Counted from the first letter of the stretch, positions 20,725 to 30,374 are shown. The stretch is DNA of 64,000 nt from Gordonia sp. PDNC005 (GCF_016919385.1 NZ_CP070351.1:2542001-2606000), one strand, 5' to 3'. The notes: generated by a model not told the origin, from the sequence alone. Numbers and translations are program-made.

Positions 20725-22944
20725 TCACAGCATGCAACTGACGCAGCCGTCCACTTCAGTGCCCTCCAGCGCCATCTGACGGAGGCGGATGTAGTACAGC
20801 GTCTTGATGCCCTTGCGCCACGCGTAGATCTGCGCCTTGTTGACGTCGCGGGTGCTCGCGGTGTCCTTGAAGAACAGCGTGAGGCTCAGGCCCTGATCAA
20901 CGTGCTGAGTAGCGGCGGCGTAGGTGTCGATGACCTTCTCGTAACCGATCTCGTACGCATCCTGGTAGTACTCCAGGTTGTCGTTGGTCAGATACGGCGC
21001 CGGGTAGTAGGCGCGGCCGATCTTGCCTTCCTTGCGGATCTCGATCTTCGACGCGACCGGGTGGATCGAGCTGGTCGAGTGGTTGATGTAGCTGATCGAA
21101 CCGGTCGGCGGGACGGCCTGCAGGTTCTGGTTGTAGATGCCGTGCTTCTGCACGAGCGCCTTCAGCTCACGCCAGTCGTCCTGCGTCGGGATGTGGATTC
21201 CGGCGTCGGCAAAGATTCCGCGCACCTTGTCGGTGGCGGGCTCCCACACCTGATCGGTGTACTTGTCGAAGTACTCACCCGAGGCGTACTTGCTGTCGGC
21301 GAAGCCGGCGAACGCGCTGCCGCGCTCCTGGGCGATCTTGTTCGACGCGCGGATCGCGTGGAAGACGACCGTGTAGAAGTAGATGTTCGTGAAGTCGATG
21401 CCCTCCTCGCTGCCGTAGAAGATCCGTTCGCGGGCGAGGTACCCGTGCAGGTTCATCTGGCCGAGACCGATGGCGTGACCGTCGTCGTTGGCACGCTTGA
21501 TCGACGGGACCGAGTCGATCGACGTCTGGTCTGCGACGGCCGTGAGGCCGCGGATCGCGGTCTCGATGGTCTGCGCGATGTCGGGCGAGTCCATCGTCTT
21601 CGCGATGTTCAACGACCCGAGGTTGCACGAGATGTCGCGGCCGATGTGCGAATACGAGAGATCATCGTTGAACGTCGACGGCGTCGACACCTGCAGGATC
21701 TCCGAGCACAGGTTGGAGTGGGTGATCTTGCCCGCGACCGGGTTGGCGCGGTTCACGGTGTCCTCGAACATGATGTACGGGTAGCCCGACTCGAACTGCA
21801 GCTCGGCGAGGGTCTGGAAGAACTCGCGGGCCTTGATCTTGGTCTTGCGGATCCGCTTGTCCTCGACCATCTCGTGGTACGTGTCCGAGACGTTGACATC
21901 GGCGAACGGCTTGCCGTAGACGCGCTCCACGTCGTACGGGCTGAACAGGTACATGTCGTCGTTGTTCTTGGCCAACTGGAACGTGATGTCCGGGATCACG
22001 ACACCGAGCGACAGTGTCTTGATGCGGATCTTCTCGTCGGCGTTCTCACGCTTGGTGTCGAGGAACCGGTAGATGTCGGGGTGATGCGCGTGCAGGTACA
22101 CCGCGCCCGCACCCTGACGTGCGCCGAGCTGGTTGGCGTAGCTGAACGAGTCCTCGAGCAGTTTCATGATCGGGATGACGCCGGAGCTCTGGTTCTCGAT
22201 CTTCTTGATCGGTGCACCGTGCTCACGAACGTTCGACAGCAGCAGAGCGACGCCGCCACCGCGCTTGGACAGCTGCAGTGCCGAGTTGATCGAGCGGCCG
22301 ATGGACTCCATGTTGTCCTCGATGCGGAGCAGGAAGCACGACACTGGTTCACCGCGCTGCTTCTTGCCCGAATTGAGGAACGTCGGGGTGGCCGGCTGGA
22401 AACGGCCGTCCATGATCTCGTCGACGAGGCCGCGCGCGAGAGAGGTGTCGCCCGCGGCGAGGGTCAGTGCGACCATGCAGACGCGGTCTTCGAAACGCTC
22501 GAGGTAACGCTTGCCGTCGAACGTCTTGAGCGTGTAGCTCGTGTAGTACTTGAACGCGCCGAGGAACGTCGGGAAGCGGAACTTCTTGCTGTAGGCGTGG
22601 CCGAACAGCAGCTTCACGAACTCACGATCGTACTGATCGAGCACCTCGGGCTCGTAGTAGTTCTCCTTGACGAGGTAGTCGAGCTTCTCGTCGAGGTCGT
22701 GGAAGAACACGGTGTTCTGGTTCACGTGCTGCAGGAAGTACTGGCGCGCGGCTTCGCGATCCTTGTCGAACTGGATGTTGCCGTCGGCGTCGTACAGGTT
22801 GAGCATCGCGTTGAGCGCATGGAAGTCGAGCTCACCCGGCTCGTGGCCGGACGGGCTCGAATGCACCCCCGACACGCTGGCCGAGACGGTGGAATCTGTG
22901 GCGGTGACGGTGGGTGACACTTCTGGCTCCATTTCAAAGCGCAT
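20725..22944 (-). CDS. nrdE: Class Ib ribonucleotide reductase alpha (catalytic) subunit
   Basis: 739 residues (735 if it begins at the ATG at 22932). Reduces ribonucleoside diphosphates. Visible: [15 protein letters not shown] with the first redox Cys, NLCSEILQ and [11 protein letters not shown] in the active-site barrel, [18 protein letters not shown], and the C-terminal redox tail GCVSCML that takes electrons from NrdH. Class Ib proteins lack the N-terminal ATP cone of class Ia, and none is seen. The first ATG overlaps nrdI by 11 nt; the second lies 1 nt after the nrdI stop. Confidence 0.96.
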   Translation of the reverse strand: MRFEMEPEVSPTVTATDSTVSASVSGVHSSPSGHEPGELDFHALNAMLNLYDADGNIQFDKDREAARQYFLQHVNQNTVFFHDLDEKLDYLVKENYYEPEVLDQYDREFVKLLFGHAYSKKFRFPTFLGAFKYYTSYTLKTFDGKRYLERFEDRVCMVALTLAAGDTSLARGLVDEIMDGRFQPATPTFLNSGKKQRGEPVSCFLLRIEDNMESIGRSINSALQLSKRGGGVALLLSNVREHGAPIKKIENQSSGVIPIMKLLEDSFSYANQLGARQGAGAVYLHAHHPDIYRFLDTKRENADEKIRIKTLSLGVVIPDITFQLAKNNDDMYLFSPYDVERVYGKPFADVNVSDTYHEMVEDKRIRKTKIKAREFFQTLAELQFESGYPYIMFEDTVNRANPVAGKITHSNLCSEILQVSTPSTFNDDLSYSHIGRDISCNLGSLNIAKTMDSPDIAQTIETAIRGLTAVADQTSIDSVPSIKRANDDGHAIGLGQMNLHGYLARERIFYGSEEGIDFTNIYFYTVVFHAIRASNKIAQERGSAFAGFADSKYASGEYFDKYTDQVWEPATDKVRGIFADAGIHIPTQDDWRELKALVQKHGIYNQNLQAVPPTGSISYINHSTSSIHPVASKIEIRKEGKIGRAYYPAPYLTNDNLEYYQDAYEIGYEKVIDTYAAATQHVDQGLSLTLFFKDTASTRDVNKAQIYAWRKGIKTLYYIRLRQMALEGTEVDGCVSCML

Positions 22945-23419
22945 TCGCGCGGTGTGCTCTGGCGAACTCGGCGAGGCCGACCTGACAGGCGAGGACGTCG
23001 TCGACGGTCCCCATCAATTCGAAGCGATACAGGTACGGGACCTGACACTTGCTCGCGACGATCTCGCCTGCCATGGCGAACTCCGCACCGAAGTTCGTGT
23101 TGCCTGCGGCGATCACTCCGCGAATCAATGAACGGTTGTGTTCGACGTTGAGAAATCTGATGACTTGTTTGGGGACGTAGCCGCCACCCGCGTGGGCGGT
23201 GACCTTCCCCGCGTCGCTGACCTTCCCGCCCCCATATGTCGGGAGGATCAACACATACGGTTCGTGGACCCGGAACGCGCCCTCCCGATCGATCAGCGGG
23301 ATCCGCTGCGATCGGGCACCCAACTTCTGAACGAAGCGGTGAGTGTTCTCCGAGACCGACGAGAAGTACACGATCAGCGGCAGGTCCGAGGCCTCGACGT
23401 GGTCGGCGGGCTCAGACAC
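22934..23419 (-). CDS. nrdI: Flavodoxin-like NrdI protein
   Basis: 161 residues. FMN flavodoxin that delivers oxidant to assemble the NrdF metal-tyrosyl centre. Characteristic: [19 protein letters not shown] (phosphate loop), LILPTYGGG, and [15 protein letters not shown]. It lies 10 nt after nrdH and overlaps or abuts nrdE, the standard nrdHIE order. Confidence 0.95.
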   Translation of the reverse strand: MSEPADHVEASDLPLIVYFSSVSENTHRFVQKLGARSQRIPLIDREGAFRVHEPYVLILPTYGGGKVSDAGKVTAHAGGGYVPKQVIRFLNVEHNRSLIRGVIAAGNTNFGAEFAMAGEIVASKCQVPYLYRFELMGTVDDVLACQVGLAEFARAHRANAL

Positions 23420-23429
23420 GACGAACCGA

Positions 23430-23663
23430 TCAGGCTACGCGGGCGGCGAGCGCCTTGATGCGGTCCGGGCGGAAACCCGACCAGTGGTCGTCACCGTCGA
23501 CGACGACGGGAGCCTGCAGGTAACCGAGCGCCATGACGTAATCGCGGGCTTCGTCGTCCTGGCTGATGTCCACCACGTCGTAGGAGAGACCGAGCTTGTC
23601 GAGCGCCTTGTAGGTGGCGTTGCACTGGACGCAAGCGGGCTTGGTGTAGACGGTGATTGCCAT
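23430..23663 (-). CDS. nrdH: Glutaredoxin-like NrdH redoxin
   Basis: 77 residues. Thioredoxin-reductase-dependent electron donor for NrdE. Active-site C11-V-Q-C14 in [16 protein letters not shown], and the C-terminal WSGFRPD motif that separates NrdH from glutaredoxins. First gene of nrdHIE. Its upstream region carries a tandem pair of NrdR-like boxes. Confidence 0.95.
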   Translation of the reverse strand: MAITVYTKPACVQCNATYKALDKLGLSYDVVDISQDDEARDYVMALGYLQAPVVVDGDDHWSGFRPDRIKALAARVA

Positions 23664-23798
23664 CGGTGTGATCCCCTCAGTTGGCGGCGCGAGCCGCTCA
23701 GTTCGACTGGTTGAACGTTGTCGGTGTTCGGGAGGCCTTCCCTGCGAATGACGTCGATGAGATTCGATCGCCGTACGTCCGCCCCCCGGACACTCCAA
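23664..23798 (-). other. nrdHIE leader region
   Basis: Noncoding stretch between the nrdH start and the NrdR boxes. AGGGGAT, 6 to 8 nt upstream of the nrdH ATG, is a usable ribosome binding site. I see no other conserved element. Confidence 0.4.
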
Positions 23799-23846
23799 AC
23801 ACTACACCTAGTGGGTGGCTTTTCAACTGACCACAAGAACTTGTGA
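23799..23846. promoter_or_regulatory. Tandem NrdR boxes of the nrdHIE promoter
   Basis: Box 1 ACACTACACCTAGTGG (23799-23814) and box 2 CCACAAGAACTTGTGA (23831-23846) are palindromic 16-mers set 32 bp apart, about three helical turns. This is the known arrangement for NrdR, which represses ribonucleotide reductase operons. Confidence 0.75.
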
Positions 23847-23880
23847 ATAACATTCGTGAAAGTCCCAGGTCGCGCACTGA

Positions 23881-23965
23881 TCATCCACAGGGCTTCCGGC
23901 GTGTCAGGGGCCGCCCGGCGTGTCGTGCACACCACTGTGCATCGACCGTCAACAACTGTGGATGA
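23881..23965. promoter_or_regulatory. Inverted pair of DnaA-box-like 10-mers
   Basis: TCATCCACAG at 23881-23890 and its exact complement CTGTGGATGA at 23956-23965. TCATCCACA differs by one base from the DnaA box TTATCCACA. They lie upstream of the NrdR boxes. Confidence 0.35.
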
Positions 23966-23976
23966 GCCCATGAGAC

Positions 23977-24023
23977 GAGTGAACCCCATGGGTACGACAA
24001 CAGTCGTTCCATGGGGTTCACTC
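23977..24023 (-). terminator. Long hairpin terminator downstream of the FMN reductase gene
   Basis: GAGTGAACCCCATGG pairs perfectly with CCATGGGGTTCACTC (15 bp), with an inner ACGAC/GTCGT extension. It lies 53 bp after the FMN reductase stop and would stop reading into the nrdHIE promoter. Confidence 0.7.
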
Positions 24024-24075
24024 ACGGTCGCCGGGATCGCCGGCGGGCCGGGGTCAGTCGCGCCTCTCGTCCGTG

Positions 24076-24633
24076 TCAGACGGAGACGGCGACCGAGTCT
24101 GCGAGTGCACGGACCGCGTCGACGACCTGCTCGGTGATCGCGTCGGTGCGGACACCGGCTTCGTCGAGCTTGCCGGTCGCGACACCGATCTCGACGTCTT
24201 CGATCACACGGGCGCCTGCGATGCCGACCGACTTGCGCGTGTCCTGACGCGACCACACGCCGCCGTACTGGCCCAGCGCGGCGCCGATGACACCGACCGG
24301 CTTGCCGACGAGCGCACCCGCGCCGTACGGACGGGACAGCCAGTCGATGGCGTTCTTGAGGACCGCGGGAAGAGTGCCGTTGTACTCGGGAGTGACGAGC
24401 AGGACGGCGTCCGCATCGGCGACTGCGCCGCGGACCTCGGCGACACCGGCGGGCAGGGTCTCCGGGGTGTCGATGTCCTCGTTGTAGAAGGCGAGCTCGC
24501 CCAATCCCTCGACGATCGTCGCCTCGACCCCGGCCGGCAGATTCTCGAGGGCGATCTCAGCAAGCTGGCGGTTAATCGATCCGGTGCGCAGACTGCCGAC
24601 GAGTACCGCGATCTTCACTGTGTTGTCCGACAT
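24076..24633 (-). CDS. NADPH-dependent FMN reductase family protein
   Basis: 185 residues from the ATG at 24633, with AGGAGT 8 nt upstream. Flavodoxin-like fold of the chromate/azo reductase type: VGSLRTGSINRQLA (FMN phosphate loop), LLVTPEYNGTLPAVLKNAIDWLS, and PVGVIGAALGQYGG. Position upstream of nrdH matches, from memory, M. tuberculosis Rv3054c. It is divergent from a TetR gene, and a palindrome in the gap is a likely operator. Probably a quinone or xenobiotic reductase. Confidence 0.9.
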   Translation of the reverse strand: MSDNTVKIAVLVGSLRTGSINRQLAEIALENLPAGVEATIVEGLGELAFYNEDIDTPETLPAGVAEVRGAVADADAVLLVTPEYNGTLPAVLKNAIDWLSRPYGAGALVGKPVGVIGAALGQYGGVWSRQDTRKSVGIAGARVIEDVEIGVATGKLDEAGVRTDAITEQVVDAVRALADSVAVSV

Positions 24634-24695
24634 CGTGTTCACTCCTGAAGTAGCTGATCCGACGACGGCTCCGTCGTCCCTGTCATGAGCGTAAA

Positions 24696-24709
24696 CGGAC
24701 CACGGTCCG
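24696..24709. promoter_or_regulatory. Candidate TetR operator
   Basis: CGGACCACGGTCCG is a near-perfect 14-bp dyad (CGGACC/GGTCCG with AC between) in the 159-bp gap between the divergent FMN reductase and TetR genes. Confidence 0.5.
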
Positions 24710-24792
24710 GAATACTTCCCGGGGATACCGTGACCTCCGTCACCCGACCGGGACGGGCCAGGTGAGAGCACTGATCGGATACCCTCTCCTCC

Positions 24793-25437
24793 ATGACCTC
24801 CCCCGATCGAGCACCCGTCGGCCTGCCGGTCGTCGGCCTGCCCGTCGTCGGCGGGCCGCCGCTGTCCACCGAACGCGCCGACGCCGCACGCAACAGGCGG
24901 CTGCTACTCGCCGCCGCACAGTCACTGATCGACGACCAGGGCGCCGCGGCGGTCACGATGGATGCCGTCGCGCGCGCCGCAGGCGTCGGCAAGGGCACGG
25001 TCTTCCGGAGGTTCGGCAATCGGACCGGCCTCATGCACGCTCTCCTCGATCACTCCGAGTCCGACCTGCAGCAGGCGATGCTGTCCGGACCGGTCCCACT
25101 CGGGCCGGGCGCCCATCCCCTCGACCGACTCGTGGCCTACGGTCGCGCACGTCTGAAGATGACCGTCGACCACCTCGACATCCTGCTCGAGGCCGGCGCC
25201 GACGATCCCGACCGCCTGTCGCATCCGGTCTGGGCGATGTCGACGCAGCACGTCAAGATCCTGCTCCGCGAGTTGGGCTTCACCGGCCGCCTCGACGTGC
25301 TCGCGCACACAGTGCAGGCCCCCCTCGACGCGATCACCGTGCGGCACCTGCTCGACGTCGTCGGGCTCACTCGCCACGAGATCGCCGACGATTGGGAAGC
25401 CGCCATCCGCACCCTGGTCGCGGGCGCAAAGCTCTAG
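24793..25437 (+). CDS. TetR-family transcriptional regulator
   Basis: 214 residues. The helix-turn-helix is AAVTMDAVARAAGVGKGTVFRRFGNRTGL, a classic TetR type. An unusual low-complexity N-terminal extension precedes it, with the repeat GLPVVGLPVVGG encoded by a short direct DNA repeat. Divergent from the FMN reductase gene, which it likely represses. A TACCCT -10-like box ends 7 nt before the ATG, so the transcript may be leaderless. Its last codons overlap the convergent eccB stop by 4 nt. The order resembles M. tuberculosis Rv3054c-Rv3055. Confidence 0.88.
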   Translation: MTSPDRAPVGLPVVGLPVVGGPPLSTERADAARNRRLLLAAAQSLIDDQGAAAVTMDAVARAAGVGKGTVFRRFGNRTGLMHALLDHSESDLQQAMLSGPVPLGPGAHPLDRLVAYGRARLKMTVDHLDILLEAGADDPDRLSHPVWAMSTQHVKILLRELGFTGRLDVLAHTVQAPLDAITVRHLLDVVGLTRHEIADDWEAAIRTLVAGAKL

Positions 25438-26798
25438 TCGCGGGCGGTGAGCGCGGCGGCCCGGCTGAGCTCGGGCCCCGCGGGGAGCCGAGACAGGATC
25501 GACCACGGCATACGCGGAGGGTCGTCGCCGAGGCCGAGACTGGGTCCCGCGTCTTCACCCGCGAGACGGTATCGGACACCGGTGTCGGCGATCACGAACC
25601 GCTGGCCTGCCAGGGCGCTGCCGGACGGAGCACCGGTGACCGCGACGTGCTCGGCGGTCCCAGGCGGCAGGAGCACCAGATCGACACGTGAACCCGGCCC
25701 GTCGGCCGATGCGAGCCGCACCGGCGCCGTCGACACGGGCAACACATCCACCGACAGCATCGATTCGTGGGCCGAACGCTCGTCACGGGCCCGCGACCAC
25801 GTCCGACACAGCACCGTCGAGTCGACGATGCGCGGCGCGGACTCGGGAAACTGATCAAGCGGAAGTCGTGTCACGTGGGGAACGGACGTCAGCTCCCCCG
25901 GGGCCACCTCTCGGACCTCGGCACCGCCCGTTCGATCGGCGGCACGCAGCATGTCGGCCGCCGTCGCCGGAATCTCCTGAACACCGTCGCGCAGCACCAC
26001 CCGGTAGACGACTGAACCGTCGACGGCAGCGGTTCGCATCACCGAACCGACAGGCAGACCGAGCGGTCCCGGTGTTCCACGATCCGCGATATCGGGCACC
26101 GTGAGCTCGGGCCGCTCCGGGAAGGAGTCGAGCAGCGCCGCCGACGCCGACCGGGCTTCGGCGTCCTCCAGCCCGAGCGCGCGCACAACCTCCACGCGGG
26201 ACGTGTCGACTCGCGCACGGACCGGGACCGGACCGTCGTCGAACAGCAGCCAGACGTGACCGCCGTACGACACGACGGCGCCGGCGCCCCGAGGCGACGG
26301 CGACACCGACAGCGACCCTGCGACGACAGCCGTGCCGTCGGGCCCGTCGCACACCGTCCACGTGGACGAACCGTCGTCCGCGGGTCCTGGCAACGACCCG
26401 GGTGCACCTGCGATACCGAGAGTCGGGCCGCGCGGGTACTCCCGCAACGACCGCGCGCTCACCGACTTCACCGGCGCGGGCCCGCCGACCACGAGTCGTG
26501 CCGATGCCAGGTTCAGGACGGGATGCATCACCCCGTCGACCAGCACGAACAGCCCTCCTCCCGAGTCCGCGACGATTCGGGCGTCGCCCACCGTCGGCGC
26601 GGGGCGGATGAGGCCGTACACACCGCCGCCCGCCAGGATCAGGACCGCGACGACACCTCCCGTGACGAGTGCACGAACCTGCGATCGCATCGGGTCGTGC
26701 ACCATCCGCACGTCGCGGCGGACAAGCGCGTGCTCGGCTCGCGCAAGCCCGAACCGGTAGCCGCTGACTTGAGCGCGCGTGGTTGTCCGTCGCGACAT
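25434..26798 (-). CDS. eccB: Type VII (ESX) secretion membrane protein EccB
   Basis: 454 residues from the ATG at 26798 with GGGGGA 8 nt upstream. The N-terminal signature RAQVSGYRFGLARAEHALVRRDVRM and a single transmembrane helix (ALVTGGVVAVLILAGGGVYGL, about residues 43-63) are typical, followed by a large extracytoplasmic repeat domain. EccB is part of the ESX membrane core with EccC, EccD and EccE. No eccC, eccD, mycP or WXG100 gene lies near; only the eccE-like gene, transcribed divergently. It may serve an ESX-4-like system encoded elsewhere. Confidence 0.88.
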   Translation of the reverse strand: MSRRTTTRAQVSGYRFGLARAEHALVRRDVRMVHDPMRSQVRALVTGGVVAVLILAGGGVYGLIRPAPTVGDARIVADSGGGLFVLVDGVMHPVLNLASARLVVGGPAPVKSVSARSLREYPRGPTLGIAGAPGSLPGPADDGSSTWTVCDGPDGTAVVAGSLSVSPSPRGAGAVVSYGGHVWLLFDDGPVPVRARVDTSRVEVVRALGLEDAEARSASAALLDSFPERPELTVPDIADRGTPGPLGLPVGSVMRTAAVDGSVVYRVVLRDGVQEIPATAADMLRAADRTGGAEVREVAPGELTSVPHVTRLPLDQFPESAPRIVDSTVLCRTWSRARDERSAHESMLSVDVLPVSTAPVRLASADGPGSRVDLVLLPPGTAEHVAVTGAPSGSALAGQRFVIADTGVRYRLAGEDAGPSLGLGDDPPRMPWSILSRLPAGPELSRAAALTARD

Positions 26799-26907
26799 TG
26801 ATCTTCCCCCGAAGTCGATGACCGTTTCCCCTTCCGGCGACGGTAGTCCCGTTGTACGGTGACGCCACACGATTCGGGGGAATCGATGTTTTCAGGGGGA
26901 ATGCCAG

Positions 26908-27960
26908 ATGCGTCGCATCATCAGACCCACGCGCGGCGACCCGTGCATGAATGAGCCGTTCGACGTCCCGGACGGCGACGGGTACACAGGACTGCACCGG
27001 GACGGGCCACGACTCGTCTGCGTCTTGGCACTCGTTCCGGGGCCGCCCGCACCGGTGCCGCTCCCGAACGGTCCACGCACCCGCGTCCCGGTGGAGACCA
27101 TGGCGGCGTGTATGGCGCGGTCCGACGCACGGCCGCTCCGCGTGGACGTCGTCACCCGGACTCTCGTGTGGTGGGGCGATGGTCCCGCCACACGCGCGTA
27201 CCGAGGGCTTCTCGGACCGCTGGCCCCCGCATCGCACCGCAGTGTCGCCCTTGTCGTCCACGTAGATCCGGCACAGCACCCGCAGGCCGTCGCACTGAGG
27301 GGAGGCGGCAACATCGGCGCACTGCGCACTGTGCTCTGGTGTGTTCGCAGGGTTCGTGCGGCTTGCGCTTCCGCAGGCGTGCAGACCCGCCCGCTGACCG
27401 CGGCGGACCTGTCCACGGACGGCGCCTGGACCGTCGCGGACGCTACGGACGCGGTGGCACGAATCCTCCCGAGCGGAGTCGAAGGGGTCGCTCCCCCGCT
27501 CGGCGGCGACGGTCAACTCATCGGCGCCGCCGACGACGGTACGCCGATCGCGCTACGGGTCGCGGGCCCCTTCATTCCGAGAGTGACCGTCGACGCCGAT
27601 CTCCCCACCGTTCGGCAGACCGTCGTCCGGGCCCTCGCTCTGGGCGTGCGAGCACATGTCGTCTCCGATCGCCCCGACCAGTGGACCCCACTCGTCGACA
27701 TGATCGGCGACCCGTTGCTGCTCTCGTACGGTCCGACCGTTCCGCCCACGTCCCAGGTCGTCGTCGACGACACTCCCGAGCAGACCGTCCGGCACACCGG
27801 CCTCACCGTGATCGACGTCGGTGACCACGGCGCCGCGGACGGCTACCTGCTCAGACAGGAGCCCGACGACTCATCGGTGCTGCATCTGATCGGCCCAGGC
27901 GGCAGCCGTCGCACCGTCCGCACCGTCACCACACCCGCAGAACGCGCGCTGACGGGCTAG
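26908..27960 (+). CDS. eccE: EccE-like type VII secretion protein
   Basis: 350 residues from the ATG at 26908, with a GGGGGA site upstream. The EccE core is recognisable: VPVETMAACMARSDARPLRVDVVTR, then SVALVVHVDPAQHPQAVALRGGG and ACASAGVQTRPLTAADLS. EccE normally begins with two transmembrane helices; here the N-terminus is short and hydrophilic, so this looks like a soluble or peripheral form. It is divergent from eccB, 109 bp away, which supports the assignment. The family call rests on the middle region. Confidence 0.65.
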   Translation: MRRIIRPTRGDPCMNEPFDVPDGDGYTGLHRDGPRLVCVLALVPGPPAPVPLPNGPRTRVPVETMAACMARSDARPLRVDVVTRTLVWWGDGPATRAYRGLLGPLAPASHRSVALVVHVDPAQHPQAVALRGGGNIGALRTVLWCVRRVRAACASAGVQTRPLTAADLSTDGAWTVADATDAVARILPSGVEGVAPPLGGDGQLIGAADDGTPIALRVAGPFIPRVTVDADLPTVRQTVVRALALGVRAHVVSDRPDQWTPLVDMIGDPLLLSYGPTVPPTSQVVVDDTPEQTVRHTGLTVIDVGDHGAADGYLLRQEPDDSSVLHLIGPGGSRRTVRTVTTPAERALTG

Positions 27961-27972
27961 AGTCGCCTTCGC

Positions 27973-29202
27973 TCAGGGGACGAGCGCACGAACGAAGACC
28001 GTGTCCGACGACGCTGCGTGCACGACCACGGCGGGATCGGACGCGGCGAGCCAGACTGCGTCGCAGGCGGATGCCGTCAGCGTCGCGCCGTCGGCTCCGA
28101 CGATGGTCACTCGCCCGGACAAGACGGCGAGGATCTGCGGGCCCGGCAGGTCGAAGCTGATCGACGACGGTCCGCGCAGTCCCGTCCCGTCGAGTTCGAT
28201 GCGCGAGAGCTGGAACTCGGGTGCAGGCGTCAGGTACACACGCTCGGCGCCGACTGTCTTCGACGTCGGCATCAGATCGTCGAGGTCGACCGGAGTGAAG
28301 TCGAGGACACGGAGCAGTTCGGGGACGTCGATGTGCTTGGGTGTGAGACCGCCCCGCAGCACGTTGTCGGAGTTGGCCATCAACTCGACCGCCGTCCCGT
28401 GCAGGTAGGCATGCAGATTTCCCGCCGACAGGTAGAGCGCTTCGCCGGGCCGCAGACTCAGCCGGTTGAGGAGCATCGACGCCAGCACTCCGGGGTCGCC
28501 GGGGTAGGCCTCGCCGAGTTCCAGCAGCGAGCGCAGTTCCGCGACGAATCGCTCCTCACCGCGCGCGAGGGCCCGCACCGCACCGTCGAGGACGGCCGGC
28601 ACGAGGCCGCCGATCACCGAATCGGGCAGGGTGAGCCATGTGGTGAACACGGCACGCAGACCGGTCTGATCCGGTTCCGCGGCGAGCATGCCGAGATACG
28701 GGTCGAGTTCGGGGACGTCGAGGCCGCGCAGCAGCTCGACGGTGACGGTCGGATCGCGGAAACCCGCGAGGGCGTCGAAATCGGTCAGCGCGATGACCAG
28801 TTCCGGCTTGTGCCAGCCGTCTCGGTAGTTGCGCTCCGGTGCGTCGAAGCGGAGCCCGGCGGCATTCTCTCTCGCGAACCCCTCCTGCGCCTGCTCCGAG
28901 CTCGGATGAGCCTGCAACGACAACGGTTCCTGAGCCGCCAGGACTTTCAACAGGTACGGCAGCCGAGGGCCGAAGGTCTCGATGACCGACGCACCCAACT
29001 GACCGACCGGATCGGCTTCGATCAGCCCGAGGAGTGTCTCGCCCGGACCGTCGGAGACGACTGTCGCCGGCGACGCCGGATGCGCTCCGAACCACAGTTC
29101 GGCCTCGGGGTGAGCCGACGGAGACGGCGCACCACGCATCTGCGCGAGGGCTGTTCGCGATCCCCACGCGTACGGCCGGATGACTCCGGCGAGCAGCTTC
29201 AT
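27973..29202 (-). CDS. manA: Mannose-6-phosphate isomerase, type I
   Basis: 409 residues. Interconverts fructose-6-P and mannose-6-P for GDP-mannose and mannan/lipoarabinomannan synthesis. Zinc ligands: QAHPSSEQAQEGF and HKPELVIAL, with the LHAYLHGTAVELMANSDNVLRGGLTPKH signature. The start codon overlaps the stop of the upstream SIS-domain gene by 1 nt (TGATG). As in M. tuberculosis, where manA (Rv3255c) follows Rv3256c. Confidence 0.94.
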   Translation of the reverse strand: MKLLAGVIRPYAWGSRTALAQMRGAPSPSAHPEAELWFGAHPASPATVVSDGPGETLLGLIEADPVGQLGASVIETFGPRLPYLLKVLAAQEPLSLQAHPSSEQAQEGFARENAAGLRFDAPERNYRDGWHKPELVIALTDFDALAGFRDPTVTVELLRGLDVPELDPYLGMLAAEPDQTGLRAVFTTWLTLPDSVIGGLVPAVLDGAVRALARGEERFVAELRSLLELGEAYPGDPGVLASMLLNRLSLRPGEALYLSAGNLHAYLHGTAVELMANSDNVLRGGLTPKHIDVPELLRVLDFTPVDLDDLMPTSKTVGAERVYLTPAPEFQLSRIELDGTGLRGPSSISFDLPGPQILAVLSGRVTIVGADGATLTASACDAVWLAASDPAVVVHAASSDTVFVRALVP

Positions 29203-30326
29203 CAGGCGGTCTCTCCCGCCAGTTCGAGGTACGCCGACGCCATGTCGGCGCGGACCGCGACAGTCAGATACGCCGACAGGTCGGCGGGCACGTCGGAGAA
29301 CTCCGGCTCACGGCGCGGCTGCTCGGCGAGTCCCGCTGGGCTGTCCGGGGTGTCGCTCTGCTCGGTGACGACATCGATGTCGCCGAGTGCGCCCACTCTC
29401 TGCTGGACGCCCCATCCCCGGTTCGCGGTGCTCACGAGGATCACGCGGGGTTGTTCGGTCGGCGGCGCGTCGTCGAAGTCAGGGTCGTAGAAGATCGCGT
29501 CGGCGGCGCCTGCGCCGCTGTGTGCGGACACCCGGACTCGCGCGAGTGCACTCTGCTCGTCATCGGATGCAGATGCGATCCCGGCGACCGCGAACACCGT
29601 TGACGCGATGTGTGCGGCGAGAACCGTCGACGCCGGCGTGTCGCCTGCCCACACGACGGGTCGTCCGGCCACCCGCAGGGCGAGGAGCTTGGCCTGATTG
29701 TGAAAGCTCTCGTGCGACGGGTGATCGGCGGCCGCTTCGGCGTCGAGCAGATCGGCGACGTCGGCGAGAGAGGTAGGCGCAGGGTGCAGCCGAACGGCGT
29801 CGAACGCCGTGCAGACGGCCACGAACACGGCGACCAGACGCGCGAACGCGAACCGGTCGTCCACACGCAGTCGCGGCGACAGGTCGGCCACCGGATCGGA
29901 ACCGATCGCGTCGGCGACGGGTCCCTCGACGGGGACTGCCGTCACGAGTTCGGCACGCCGGCGGAGTGCTCGCTGTGCTGCGTCCGCGTACGCCCGGTCA
30001 CCCGGATCGTCGCCTGCGACGACAACAACGTCGAGCGGCCCGATCCAGCCGGGCAGCGACGGTGTCACGACGAGGGGCGCGTCGAAGCGGGAGGCGAGGA
30101 GCGCGACGACGAACCGTGCGGCTCGGTCTGCGGCTGCCGAACGGCCCGTCACGAGGACCACTGCGCGCGGACGGAGGTCGGTGAGACGGTCCAACGCTCC
30201 CTCGGCGACCGCGTGCGCCACGGCGCGCACGTGTGCACCCGACATCGCCGCCGAACGCAGCAGGCCGTCACGATCGGCGGCGACGAGACCATCGGTGTCG
30301 TCGAGATCGCGGAAATGGGCAGACAT
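29202..30326 (-). CDS. SIS-domain (phosphosugar isomerase-like) protein
   Basis: 374 residues. Its features suggest two sugar-isomerase (SIS) halves: PRAVVLVTGRSAAADRAARFVVALLA near the start and LALRVAGRPVVWAGDTPASTVLAAHIAS in the middle. Equivalent, from memory, to M. tuberculosis Rv3256c, which sits in the mannose operon. The reaction is not known; bifunctional phosphoglucose/phosphomannose isomerase homologues share the layout. Directly coupled to manA. The phosphomannomutase gene usually found upstream is absent. Confidence 0.75.
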   Translation of the reverse strand: MSAHFRDLDDTDGLVAADRDGLLRSAAMSGAHVRAVAHAVAEGALDRLTDLRPRAVVLVTGRSAAADRAARFVVALLASRFDAPLVVTPSLPGWIGPLDVVVVAGDDPGDRAYADAAQRALRRRAELVTAVPVEGPVADAIGSDPVADLSPRLRVDDRFAFARLVAVFVAVCTAFDAVRLHPAPTSLADVADLLDAEAAADHPSHESFHNQAKLLALRVAGRPVVWAGDTPASTVLAAHIASTVFAVAGIASASDDEQSALARVRVSAHSGAGAADAIFYDPDFDDAPPTEQPRVILVSTANRGWGVQQRVGALGDIDVVTEQSDTPDSPAGLAEQPRREPEFSDVPADLSAYLTVAVRADMASAYLELAGETA

Positions 30327-30374
30327 GAGGCTAAGACTAGTCAGCGCGACGCGCCCGGGTGCTCGAGACTGCGC

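Noticed and set aside
20479..22917. Long open frame (over 800 codons) on the plus strand opposite nrdE.
   Set aside because: It mirrors nrdE in high-GC DNA; composition is Arg/Val/Asp-biased with no domain, and nrdE itself is certain.
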